Source: Lentzea nigeriaca (GTDB lineage Bacteria > Actinomycetota > Actinomycetes > Mycobacteriales > Pseudonocardiaceae). Taken from it: a stretch of 64,000 nucleotides of DNA. The DNA is taken from contig NZ_JAFBCX010000023.1 of NCBI RefSeq assembly GCF_016907955.1, positions 1-64,000 of the forward strand, read 5' to 3'. The position numbers and the translations under genes were made by a program. Of the stretch, positions 19,627-27,872 are shown piece by piece; position 1 is the first letter of the stretch; each line of letters opens with the position of its first letter. The notes below the pieces were generated by a model. The model was not told the DNA's origin. It was given only the letters and a program-made list of their open reading frames with translations, and did not search any database.

Positions 19627-20661
19627 ATGCGAGCTGCGGCGCTGGTGCTGGGTCTGGTGGTCTTATCCGGGTGCGGTGGCGCCGCGAAGTCCGATGCGCT
19701 GCCGCACGTGGGTTTCGTCGTCAAACGCACCGGTGGCTCGTTCGCGCAGGAGATGACCAGCGGGTTCCACGAAGGCGTCTGGCGCGTCGGCGGCGTCAGC
19801 GCCACCGTGACCGGGCCACCCGGCCAGGACGGGCACAAGGAAGTCGAGTTGTTCGCCGATTTGACGCTCGCCGCGAAAGGCGGAATCGCGGTCGCCACGT
19901 CCGAACCCGCGCTGATGGCGCCCGCCATCGGTGAGGCGCTGGCCCAGCACGTCGCCGTCGTCGGTGTCGACATGCGACTCACCGCGAGTTCCGGCGTGAA
20001 ACTGCACATCGGTAACGACAACTACGAACTCGGCGAAAAGCTGGCAGACGAGTTGATGCGCCGATTGCCCTCGGACGCGACCGGAACAGTGGTGCTGGGA
20101 AACACCTCGCCGGGGCTCGCCGGGTTCGACGACCGGGCAGAAGGCATTCGAGGGCGATTCGCCGAGAAGCTACCGGGAGTACTGGTGCTGGGGCCGTTCG
20201 ACACGCAACGTGACGATGATGCGAATCGTGACGCGTGGCGCCGGCTCGTCGCCGCGAACCCGGACGCACTGGCGTTCGTTGGGACCGGTGACTGCGACGG
20301 GGTCAATCTGGCCGCGTTGAAGACCGAGAAGTCGGCGAGGTGGCTGGTGGGCGGTTTCGGGGTCGACCCGAGAACGTTGCAGGCGGTGCGGGACGGCGCC
20401 ATGGTGGCGACGATCTCGCCTGAGCACTACCTCAAGGGCGCCGTCGCGGGCTGGCTGCTCGCACGGCACGCGACGGGTGCGGCCCCGTTGCCGGAGGGCT
20501 GGATCGAGACGCCGGGGCTGACGGTGACCACCGCGAACCTCGACCAGATCCTGCACCGGCAGGAGTCCGAGAGGGCTCGCAAGGAGTTCTTCCAGCCGCA
20601 GATCGACAGCTTCGTCGAGGACCCGGCGAGCTGGGTGCGACCGTTGGAGCAGGCACGGTGA
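19627..20661 (+). CDS. lipoprotein, periplasmic sugar-binding-protein type
   Basis: A 344-residue lipoprotein with signal and lipobox LSGC near residue 15. The mature part has the two-lobe type 1 periplasmic-binding fold (Peripla_BP_4/LacI-like): VGFVVKRTGGSFAQEMTSGF, VAVVGVDMRLTASSG, GNDNYELGEKLADELMRRLP, VVLGNTSPGLAGFDDRAEGI and TISPEHYLKGAVAGWLLARH. No transporter permease or ATPase genes are nearby. Instead its stop overlaps the start of a GGDEF-EAL protein by four bases. I therefore infer a ligand sensor feeding a cyclic-di-GMP enzyme rather than a transport component. Confidence 0.85.
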   Translation: MRAAALVLGLVVLSGCGGAAKSDALPHVGFVVKRTGGSFAQEMTSGFHEGVWRVGGVSATVTGPPGQDGHKEVELFADLTLAAKGGIAVATSEPALMAPAIGEALAQHVAVVGVDMRLTASSGVKLHIGNDNYELGEKLADELMRRLPSDATGTVVLGNTSPGLAGFDDRAEGIRGRFAEKLPGVLVLGPFDTQRDDDANRDAWRRLVAANPDALAFVGTGDCDGVNLAALKTEKSARWLVGGFGVDPRTLQAVRDGAMVATISPEHYLKGAVAGWLLARHATGAAPLPEGWIETPGLTVTTANLDQILHRQESERARKEFFQPQIDSFVEDPASWVRPLEQAR

Positions 20662-22580
20662 GCTTTTGGGAAGGCCGCGCCACCGCACGGGTGGCGACGG
20701 CGGGGCTGACGGCCGGGCTGCTGGTCCTGGCGGGGCTGGCGCTGTGGAGCAGCGTCAGCGCGCAGGCGACGACCGCGCACGTGCGGCAGATCAACGACTC
20801 CAGCGAGCGGTGGAGCCGTGTGATGCAGCACATCAACATCTCCGACAACGCGCTGCGCGACCTGCAGGTCGCCCGCACACCGCAGACCATCGACCCGTTG
20901 CGCAACTCGATCGGCTCGGCACGGGGCGACCTGGAGTGGCTGCGCGCCAGCGGGCAGCCCGATGACATCACGGAAGCCACCAGGCTGCTGCCCCTCTACG
21001 ACCAGACCGCGGACATGCTGCGCAAGGTGGTCGCCGGCGGGGACACGCTGCAGGCGGGCCAGGCGAACCTCGCGCACTCGTCGTTGCGCCGCCAGATCGC
21101 CTCGACGCTCAGCTCGAAGCGGCTGGAGGTCACCGAGTACCTGCGGGCCGCCGACGAGAGGAACTCGCAGCTGCGGGTGGCTCAGATCATCGCGTTCGTG
21201 CTGGACGCGTTCCTCGTGGCGCTGTTCGGCATGGTGCTGCTCGGCCACCGCCGCAAGATCCTGCGCCAGGCCGCCAAGAACGAGCACGAGGCCCACCACG
21301 ACGCCCTGACGGGCCTGGCCAACCGCACGCTGCTCGCGCGCCGCATGGAGACGGCCGTCGCCAAGGCGTGCAAGAAGAACGAGCCGCTGGCGTTGCTGAT
21401 CGTGGACCTCGACCGGTTCAAGGAGGTCAACGACTCGCTCGGCCACCACTCCGGCGACCTGCTGCTGCGCCAGGTGGCCAACCGCCTGTCGTGGGCCGTG
21501 CGCGACACGGATCTGGTGGCACGCCTGGGCGGCGACGAGTTCGCGGTGCTGCTGCCCGGCGTTGGCTCGGCCGACAACGCCCGCATGGTCGCCGAGAAGA
21601 TCCTGTCGGCGCTGGCCATGCCGGTCACCCTGGAGGGTCTGGAACTCGAGATCGCGGGCAGCGTCGGTGTGGCGTTGTGCCCGGCGGACTCGATCGACGG
21701 CCACGAGCTGCTGCGGCACGCGGACATCGCGATGTACGCGGCGAAGCGCGAGAAGTCCGGTGTGGCCGTCTACGACGCACGTCTGCACGAACGCGGCGCC
21801 TCGCAGCTCACCGCCGTCACCGAGTTGCGGCACGCGATCGACCGCGGCGAGCTCTTCCTGCACTACCAGCCCAAGGCCCTGGCCAACACGGGCGCGGTGT
21901 GCGGCGTCGAGGCCCTGGCCCGCTGGCAGCACCCGACGCGCGGCCTGGTGAGACCCGACGAGTTCATCCCGATCGCCGAGGAGAACGGCCTCATCGAGCC
22001 GCTCACCCGCTACGTCATCGACGCGGCGCTGCGGCAGTGCCGGGCGTGGTCCGACGCGGGCTGGGAGGTGCCCGTCTCGGTCAACGTGGGCGCGGCCTGC
22101 CTGCTGCACACCGAGTTCCCCGGCGACGTCGCCGACCTGATCAAGCGGCACGGCCTGCCCGCACGCCTGCTGACCCTGGAGATCACCGAGTCGGCGATCA
22201 TCTCCGACCCCGACCGCGCGGTGGACGTGCTGCGCGGCCTGACCGAGCTCGGCGTCCGGCTGTCCATCGACGACTTCGGCACCGGCTACTCCTCGATCTC
22301 CTACCTGCGCAGCATGCGCGTGCATGAGATGAAGCTCGACCGTTCGTTCGTCACGCACATGTGCACCGACGCCGGCGACAGCGCGATCGTGCACGCCCTG
22401 GTCGCCCTGGCCCGCAACTTCGGTCTGCAGGCCGTCGCCGAGGGCGTGGAGGACCAGGACACCTGGACGGCGCTGGCCGAGGCTGGCTGCGACGTCGTCC
22501 AGGGCTACTTCCTCAGCGAGCCGTTGCCCGCCGAGGAGATCGTGGCCTGGCTGGGAGATCGGGCAGCCGCTCACGCATAG
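20658..22580 (+). CDS. membrane GGDEF-EAL cyclic-di-GMP enzyme
   Basis: A 640-residue protein. A transmembrane helix near residues 10-32, an extracytoplasmic helical segment (about 35-170) and a second helix (about 175-195) form the sensor. The diguanylate cyclase domain has intact GGDEF at about 291-295 and an RxxD inhibitory site (RDTD) five residues before it. The phosphodiesterase domain keeps EAL (about 418-420) and DDFGTGYSS (about 538-546). Both activities may be possible. It starts with GTG overlapping the lipoprotein stop, so translation is coupled and the lipoprotein is a likely partner. Confidence 0.93.
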   Translation: MSFWEGRATARVATAGLTAGLLVLAGLALWSSVSAQATTAHVRQINDSSERWSRVMQHINISDNALRDLQVARTPQTIDPLRNSIGSARGDLEWLRASGQPDDITEATRLLPLYDQTADMLRKVVAGGDTLQAGQANLAHSSLRRQIASTLSSKRLEVTEYLRAADERNSQLRVAQIIAFVLDAFLVALFGMVLLGHRRKILRQAAKNEHEAHHDALTGLANRTLLARRMETAVAKACKKNEPLALLIVDLDRFKEVNDSLGHHSGDLLLRQVANRLSWAVRDTDLVARLGGDEFAVLLPGVGSADNARMVAEKILSALAMPVTLEGLELEIAGSVGVALCPADSIDGHELLRHADIAMYAAKREKSGVAVYDARLHERGASQLTAVTELRHAIDRGELFLHYQPKALANTGAVCGVEALARWQHPTRGLVRPDEFIPIAEENGLIEPLTRYVIDAALRQCRAWSDAGWEVPVSVNVGAACLLHTEFPGDVADLIKRHGLPARLLTLEITESAIISDPDRAVDVLRGLTELGVRLSIDDFGTGYSSISYLRSMRVHEMKLDRSFVTHMCTDAGDSAIVHALVALARNFGLQAVAEGVEDQDTWTALAEAGCDVVQGYFLSEPLPAEEIVAWLGDRAAAHA

Positions 22581-23503
22581 GGCTCGGTGTCCCGCCACTG
22601 GTTGATGAACGGCTTCATGAACTCGACCATGGCGGGCAACTGGTCGGCGCACGAGAGATAGGCCAGCACCCGGATCGCGCCGACCGCGTTCACGAACCTC
22701 AGGACCTCCCGGTTCAGCGGCCTCAGGCCGTTCCTGGCGGCACCGCGGGCGTAGGCGGCTTCGAGCTCAGGGCCGAGGCCGCCGAGGTCCCACTCGACCG
22801 GTCCCTTGGTGACGAGCTCGAAGTCGGAGAACAACGGCCCGTTCGTGCTCGCGAAGATGTTGGCGGGCGGCGAGTCGCCGTGGATCGGCTGCAGGTCGAC
22901 ACCGGGAAACGCTTTCCGGAACTCGCTTTCGTCGCTGACGAGCGGTTGCAGGACCTGCCACTCCTGCTTGGCGCGCTGGACATCGGCCGGGTCGACGACG
23001 TCCGGCTCGAGCCGGTCGAGGCCTTCCGTCACGAACCGGGGCTCCGCGGAGGACAGGAAGCCCAGCTCTCCGGGGTAGTCCCGCAGCGCCCTGTGCAGGT
23101 CGGCGGTCAGCTCGGAGTTCCTGACGTAGTCGGGTTCTCGGTCCTTGTCCTCCTCGGTGAACGGCCAGAACGTGATCGAGAACCCGTCCCGCCGCACCGG
23201 CTTGCGGGGCACGAGCGGGCTGGGCGCGATCACCGGCGTGCCCTGGTCGTGCAGCCACTGCGCCACGTCGAGCTCCTGCTGCTGGCGCCGGGCCAGGTCC
23301 TGCGGCGTGGCGGTGTGCGGCAGGACCGTCGGGATGCGGGCGACGACCGGCGCCGGGGCGAGGTGGACCACGACGGAGAACAGTTCGTAGAGCACCTTGC
23401 CCTCGGTGATCTCGAGCCCGAGGTCGCGGCCCGCTGCCACGGCGGCTGTCCTGGCCGCGTCGGTGCGGTGGGCGATCTGTTCGGGAGTCGCGAAGTCCGT
23501 CAT
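22571..23503 (-). CDS. aminoglycoside-phosphotransferase-fold kinase
   Basis: A 310-residue APH/choline-kinase-like protein. The N-lobe has a strand with the conserved Arg (VVARIPTV). The catalytic loop is IHGDSPPANIF (HGDxxxxN type) and the metal-binding Asp is in FSDFELVTKGPVEWDL. Members phosphorylate antibiotics, sugars or amino alcohols; nothing here identifies the substrate, so resistance should not be assumed. Its 3' end overlaps the convergent GGDEF-EAL gene by 10 bases. Confidence 0.85.
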   Translation of the reverse strand: MTDFATPEQIAHRTDAARTAAVAAGRDLGLEITEGKVLYELFSVVVHLAPAPVVARIPTVLPHTATPQDLARRQQQELDVAQWLHDQGTPVIAPSPLVPRKPVRRDGFSITFWPFTEEDKDREPDYVRNSELTADLHRALRDYPGELGFLSSAEPRFVTEGLDRLEPDVVDPADVQRAKQEWQVLQPLVSDESEFRKAFPGVDLQPIHGDSPPANIFASTNGPLFSDFELVTKGPVEWDLGGLGPELEAAYARGAARNGLRPLNREVLRFVNAVGAIRVLAYLSCADQLPAMVEFMKPFINQWRDTEPYA

Positions 23504-23663
23504 GGCACGATCGTGTCACGACCCGTCGATCACCCGCAGACCATTTACACGCGGCGGCCGAGGTACGTCAAACGGGTGAACTTCCACTGCTCCAGTCACA
23601 CCAGGTGGCACGGCCGCGACGTTTCGGGCACAGATCTTCCTCAGGTACGGAGGGAGGCCGCCC

Positions 23664-26504
23664 GTGGTGATCATGGTGGCGTTGATGGCAGCCGTGGTGC
23701 TGGTTCTGCTGGTGCTCGCGGCGTCCTGGGTGCTCGTGGCGATGGATGCGATGAACTCGCTGCTCGCCTCGGTGCAGGTCTCGACGGAGCAGGCAGGCGG
23801 GGTGGAGTCCCTGGCATGGCGGCTGCCGCCGACCGGCATCGTGGTGGACACGCAGTCGATCCTGAAGGCCTGGACCTACGACGACAAGATGCACGACATC
23901 GTCGGCAACGTCATGACGGCGTACTTCTTCGCGGACCTGGTGTACATGGTCCTGTACACGGCGATCCTCTATCTGTTGTGGAGCGCCGCCCGCCTGACCC
24001 TCCAGCTCTTCCCACCGGCCAGGCGGACGTGGCTCGGAACGCTGACGATGCTCAAAGGGTGGCGGCGACTGCGGCTGCTGCTCATCCTCCCCGGAGTCGA
24101 TCTCGTCGAGAACTCGTTGCGGTACTGGATGTTCCACCGCGCGCGTTCCGGCGTGCCGAAGGAGTTGATCTGGACTTCGTTCTGCGTCACCGCCGTGAAG
24201 TGGCTGCTGGTGCTCGTCGTCGCGGGGATCCTCGCGGAGTGCCTGCGATCACCTGACCTCTGGGCGGTGCTGCGGGGAAGGGCGTGGCGGCTCGCCAAGG
24301 TGGTCTGGCGCGCCAGGCTCGCCACGGTCGCGGTAGCCCTCTTCGCCGGGCTCGTGGTGCTGGAACCCACCGGCCAGGTCAACGACCTGATCCGCCAGTG
24401 GTACGGGAACTTCTGGAGCGGCGTTGGCGTCGTTGCCGCCACCTGCGTGCTCGGTTTCGCGGCGGGCAGGTCGGTGCACAGCCTGCTGATCGAGTCCTAC
24501 CAGGAGGACACGGATCCGGTCACGCTCGAGAATCGGCAGAAGGCCCTGCGGCTGACGGTCGCCATCACGTGCGTGATGCTCGCCGGACTCGCCGTCGGGT
24601 TCAAGCTGCACCCCCTGTGGGGGATCGTCGGTGTGCTCGTCCTGATCCTGCTGCTCGAACTGCTCTGGCGCAACGAGTCCACTGTGAGCTCCGCGACCGC
24701 GGCGGCGGCAGCCCAGCAGAACCGGCTGCAGGACGCGGGTGATCCCGACCCACTCGACGTGCCGATGATCCGCGCGCTCGCAGTCGTGCTCACCTGTGCG
24801 CCTCTGCTGGCATTGCTGCTCGGAACGGTGAAGGCCTACACACCGGTGTTGTTCGTGGTGGAAGAGAACACGATCAGCCGGCATGTCATCGGGTGGGTAT
24901 CGGGCATCCTGCTGACCGGCATCGCGATCGGCGCGTTCCTCTGCTGGCTCGCTGCCAAGTTCCCCGCCGTGCTGGTCGCGGGCGTGGCCATCATCATCGG
25001 GATCGCGGTGTTGTCGACGGTGACCGACCGGCTGCCGATCCCCTCCCTGGTCGTGCTCGCGATGTTTCTCACGTTGTTCCTCAGTGGACTGACGGTGGCG
25101 CAACGGTTCTCGGAGCGGTGGCCGGTGCCGAAGGGGTTGCTGGTGCTGGGCTTCTCCCGGATGCCCGTCGTGCTGCTGCTGGCCGCGATCCTCGGTGTGT
25201 GCAGCCTGACGGCCGACGGTTCCGCCCACGACGCCCGCCGCACGAACGACGCCTCACCGTCGTCGAGCGGCGTCGACCTCGACCAGGCCTGGACGGCCTG
25301 GAAAGCCGCGAACTGCGCGGACAGCAAGGAGACCGGAGAAATCCCGCTGGTCCTCGTCAGCAGTCCTGGCGGAGGGCAGCGTGCCGCGTACTGGACCGCG
25401 TCCACGCTCACCGAGCTGTTCGGCACGAAGCTGGGCGGCGGCTGCGGCGGAAATCCCGCGGCCGCGGTGTTCGCGCTCGGCGGCGCTTCCGGCGGAAGCC
25501 TCGGCAACACGGCGTGGGTCGCCACCCTCGACGGCGCGGTGAAGGACAACGCGACCTGGTACTCCGGCCCGTTCGCCGAGTCCGATCCGTTGACGCAGCC
25601 GCTCGCGTGGATGCTCTCGGTGGACCTGGCCCGCGCCTACGTCGGCTTCGGCGGGCCCGATCGGGCAGCCATTCTGGAAGACGGCATCGGCCGCCGGGTG
25701 AACGGCTTGCACTCCAGCTTCTTCAGCGGCGTCTACGGCAACGGCGGCGAACGTCCGCTGCTCGTGCTGACCGGGACGCAGGTCGAAACAGGCTGCCGCA
25801 TCGCCATTTCCCCCGTGCGGCTCGCCACGGCCGGCCAGGCGTGCAACAGCGTGACCGGCCACACCGGCGCCCCGATGACCAGCGACGTGCTCGACTACCT
25901 GTGCGCAGAGGACAGCACGGTGCTGGGCGGCCTGCGGCGCTCGACGGCCGCACTGCTCTCCGCCCGGTTCCCGTACATCTCGCCGTCCGGCCGGATGTAC
26001 CGCTGTTCCGACGACGACATCGCGATCGGTGTCGTCGACGGCGGCTACGCCGACAACACGGGCATTGACGCGATGCTCGAACTCTGGCGGAAGCTGGAAC
26101 CGAAGGTCGCGCTGCACAACAGCACGTCGACACGGACCGTCAAGCCGTACTTCCTGGTGCTCGACAACCACTACCTGCCGATCGCCACACCCAGAGCGGA
26201 CGGCCGGATCCAGGAGCTCTACATCCCGCCGACAACGCGCGGCCTGCCGGACGAGCTCGACGACATCGGCGCCGAGCAACGCGCCGAGGCGACGTTCCCC
26301 GGCAGCTTCCTCGCCATCCGGCCGGAGGTCTCCCCCGGCCTGCAGGCACCCCTGGCGTGGTCGCTCTCCCCGTTGTCGATCAAGGACCTCGACTCGCAGC
26401 GGCACACGGCGATGTGCAAGACCGACGCGGCCGCGTTCGACGTGGTCGAGTTCAAGGAGAAGCTCGGACTTCCGCCCGGCTGCGATCACGACACGTTGCG
26501 GTAG
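23664..26504 (+). CDS. polytopic membrane protein with C-terminal patatin-like domain
   Basis: A 946-residue protein. The first ~530 residues contain about thirteen hydrophobic segments, starting VIMVALMAAVVLVLLVLAA. The C-terminal ~390 residues form a patatin-like hydrolase. A glycine-rich oxyanion-hole loop (SSPGGGQRAAYW) lies near 563, the nucleophile elbow GASGGS near 606-611 and the catalytic Asp motif VVDGGYADNTG near 790. After the last helix the domain would follow a linker rich in Ser and Asp. The start has GGAGGGAGG about eight bases upstream. It probably acts on membrane lipids. The 3' end overlaps the convergent DUF5313 gene by 19 bases. Confidence 0.82.
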   Translation: MVIMVALMAAVVLVLLVLAASWVLVAMDAMNSLLASVQVSTEQAGGVESLAWRLPPTGIVVDTQSILKAWTYDDKMHDIVGNVMTAYFFADLVYMVLYTAILYLLWSAARLTLQLFPPARRTWLGTLTMLKGWRRLRLLLILPGVDLVENSLRYWMFHRARSGVPKELIWTSFCVTAVKWLLVLVVAGILAECLRSPDLWAVLRGRAWRLAKVVWRARLATVAVALFAGLVVLEPTGQVNDLIRQWYGNFWSGVGVVAATCVLGFAAGRSVHSLLIESYQEDTDPVTLENRQKALRLTVAITCVMLAGLAVGFKLHPLWGIVGVLVLILLLELLWRNESTVSSATAAAAAQQNRLQDAGDPDPLDVPMIRALAVVLTCAPLLALLLGTVKAYTPVLFVVEENTISRHVIGWVSGILLTGIAIGAFLCWLAAKFPAVLVAGVAIIIGIAVLSTVTDRLPIPSLVVLAMFLTLFLSGLTVAQRFSERWPVPKGLLVLGFSRMPVVLLLAAILGVCSLTADGSAHDARRTNDASPSSSGVDLDQAWTAWKAANCADSKETGEIPLVLVSSPGGGQRAAYWTASTLTELFGTKLGGGCGGNPAAAVFALGGASGGSLGNTAWVATLDGAVKDNATWYSGPFAESDPLTQPLAWMLSVDLARAYVGFGGPDRAAILEDGIGRRVNGLHSSFFSGVYGNGGERPLLVLTGTQVETGCRIAISPVRLATAGQACNSVTGHTGAPMTSDVLDYLCAEDSTVLGGLRRSTAALLSARFPYISPSGRMYRCSDDDIAIGVVDGGYADNTGIDAMLELWRKLEPKVALHNSTSTRTVKPYFLVLDNHYLPIATPRADGRIQELYIPPTTRGLPDELDDIGAEQRAEATFPGSFLAIRPEVSPGLQAPLAWSLSPLSIKDLDSQRHTAMCKTDAAAFDVVEFKEKLGLPPGCDHDTLR

Positions 26505-26881
26505 ATCCGGTCGTAGGCCTCCTTCGCGCGAGCGTGCTGCTCCGCATACCTGGCCTGCCGGGTCTGCTCCCCGAGCCCACGCTCGTACCCCTGCTTGACC
26601 AGGCGTTCTTCGGTCGTGTGCCACATGTAGGTCATCGAGTAGAAGTACCCGACCATCAGGCCGAGCAGGATCGACAGCACTCTGACCAGCAGCGGCCCCG
26701 GCAGCAGGAGCAGCAGCGCCAGCGGCGACATCTGCACGAGCCCGCGCACGAAGTGCCGCACGGCCCAGGCGCGGCAGGTGACGTCGTGCAGCACCCACCG
26801 GTTGCAGCGCTGCGGCAACCGGCCACCGACCGCGTACCACAGCCACTGAAGCGGGTTGGGCCTCGTTCCTCGCAGGTTCAT
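26486..26881 (-). CDS. DUF5313 family membrane protein
   Basis: A 131-residue protein opening RPNPLQWLWYAVGGRLPQR and continuing WVLHDVTCRAWAVRHFVRG, the pattern of DUF5313, a family confined to actinobacteria. Two adjacent membrane helices (SPLALLLLLPGPLLVRVLSI and LLGLMVGYFYSMTYMW) are followed by a basic, Tyr-rich tail. The role is unknown. ATG 26881 has GAGAGAGG upstream. It is divergent from an ArsR regulator across 90 bases that include the ArsR dyad, so it may share its control. Confidence 0.82.
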   Translation of the reverse strand: MNLRGTRPNPLQWLWYAVGGRLPQRCNRWVLHDVTCRAWAVRHFVRGLVQMSPLALLLLLPGPLLVRVLSILLGLMVGYFYSMTYMWHTTEERLVKQGYERGLGEQTRQARYAEQHARAKEAYDRIYRNVS

Positions 26882-26910
26882 GGGCCTCTCTCGTTCAACG
26901 GCATTCAGAC

Positions 26911-26926
26911 TTGCTAACATTAGCAA
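26911..26926. promoter_or_regulatory. ArsR-type operator, copy 1
   Basis: TTGCTAA-CA-TTAGCAA is a perfect 7-2-7 dyad just upstream of the first ArsR gene and between it and the divergent DUF5313 gene. A TAACAT (26915-26920) inside it could be the -10 element, so binding would block transcription. Nearly the same sequence precedes the second ArsR gene at 36668. Confidence 0.75.
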
Positions 26927-26971
26927 CTGGTGAACCTCGTAGTCGCGCAAGAGCAGGAGAGGGAGGCGAAC

Positions 26972-27313
26972 GTGAGCGAGCCCCTGTACCTGCTCAAAGC
27001 CGAGTTCTTCAAGACGCTGGGTCACCCGGCGCGGATCCGGGTGCTGGAACTGCTGAGCGCGCGCGAACGCGCGGTGGCGGAACTGGTGCCGGAGGTGGGC
27101 ATCGAGCCGGCCAACCTGTCGCAGCAGCTCGCGGTGCTGCGCCGGGCCGGGCTGGTGAGCACCCGCAAGGAGGGCTCGACCGCGTACTACGCGCTGACCA
27201 GCCCTCACGTGGCGACGCTGCTGACCGTCGCGCGGCAGATCCTGTCCGTGGTGATCGCCGGCCAGGTCGAGCTGCTCGAGGACCTCCGCACGCCCCCGCC
27301 GCTGCGCGACTGA
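26972..27313 (+). CDS. ArsR family regulator, copy 1
   Basis: A 113-residue winged-helix ArsR protein (LYLLKAEFFKTLGHPARIRV, recognition helix in NLSQQLAVLRRAGLV, wing KEGSTAYYAL). The cysteine metal site of classical ArsR/SmtB proteins is absent, so it may sense something other than As/Cd/Zn. It is very similar along its length to the regulator at 36756. GTG 26972 is preferred because GGAGAGGGAGG lies just upstream. A leaderless GTG at 26930 (127 residues) is the alternative. It lies ahead of the hydrogenase-related operon and is its likely regulator. Confidence 0.88.
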   Translation: MSEPLYLLKAEFFKTLGHPARIRVLELLSARERAVAELVPEVGIEPANLSQQLAVLRRAGLVSTRKEGSTAYYALTSPHVATLLTVARQILSVVIAGQVELLEDLRTPPPLRD

Positions 27314-27321
27314 CCCGCGGC

Positions 27322-27346
27322 CTGCCTCGACTCCCCTCGGAGGCAG
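27322..27346 (+). terminator. hairpin between arsR and the Ehr-type operon
   Basis: CTGCCTC (27322-27328) pairs with GAGGCAG (27340-27346) around an 11-base loop, followed shortly by CTTTCCCCTT. It lies in the 76-base gap between the ArsR gene and the operon, so it may terminate or attenuate readthrough. Confidence 0.5.
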
Positions 27347-27389
27347 ACCGCTTTCCCCTTACTCGACGAACGCCAACCGGGAGCCCGAC

Positions 27390-27872
27390 GTGCTGAACCT
27401 GTGGCGCATGATCCGCCGGACCGGCCGGGTGGCCGAGCCCGCCCCGCCCGCGCCGGCCGAGCAGTTGCCTGCCGCCGGCGCGTTGGGCGGTTCCGTGCAG
27501 ATCCGGCACGTGGACGCCGGATCGTGCAACGGCTGCGAGATCGAGATCGGGGCCGCGTTCGGGCCCGTGTACGACGCCGAGCGGTACGGGGCGCGGCTGG
27601 TCGCCTCGCCGCGGCACGCGGACGCGCTGCTGGTGACGGGCGTGGTGACGCGGAACATGGCCGAGCCGTTGTTGCGGACGTTCGATGCGGTGCCGGCACC
27701 GAAGGTGGTTGTGGCGGTGGGCGACTGCGCGCGCAACTGCGGGGCGTTCGCGGGTGCGTACGGCGCGGTGGGCGCGGTGCGGGACGTGGTGCCGGTGGAC
27801 GTCGAGATCGCCGGGTGCCCGCCGCGGCCGGAGGCGATCGTCGACGGGCTGCGGAAGCTGACCGGCCGGTGA
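27390..27872 (+). CDS. NuoB/HyfI-like small subunit of Ehr-type complex
   Basis: A 160-residue NADH-quinone oxidoreductase 20-kDa / group 4 hydrogenase small-subunit homologue. The ligands of the proximal [4Fe-4S] cluster are present: CNGCEIE (Cys46, Cys49), GDCARNCG (Cys113, Cys117) and GCPPRPEAI (Cys143). It should pass electrons to the interface with the large subunit on the cytoplasmic side of the membrane. A Pro/Ala-rich N-terminal 30 residues precede the domain. GTG 27390 has GGGAG about six bases upstream. The stop overlaps the next gene's GTG, the first of several coupled junctions. Confidence 0.88.
   Translation: MLNLWRMIRRTGRVAEPAPPAPAEQLPAAGALGGSVQIRHVDAGSCNGCEIEIGAAFGPVYDAERYGARLVASPRHADALLVTGVVTRNMAEPLLRTFDAVPAPKVVVAVGDCARNCGAFAGAYGAVGAVRDVVPVDVEIAGCPPRPEAIVDGLRKLTGR

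Noticed and set aside
22571..23503. Aminoglycoside resistance gene
   Set aside because: Only the generic kinase fold is visible; no features specific to known resistance enzymes.
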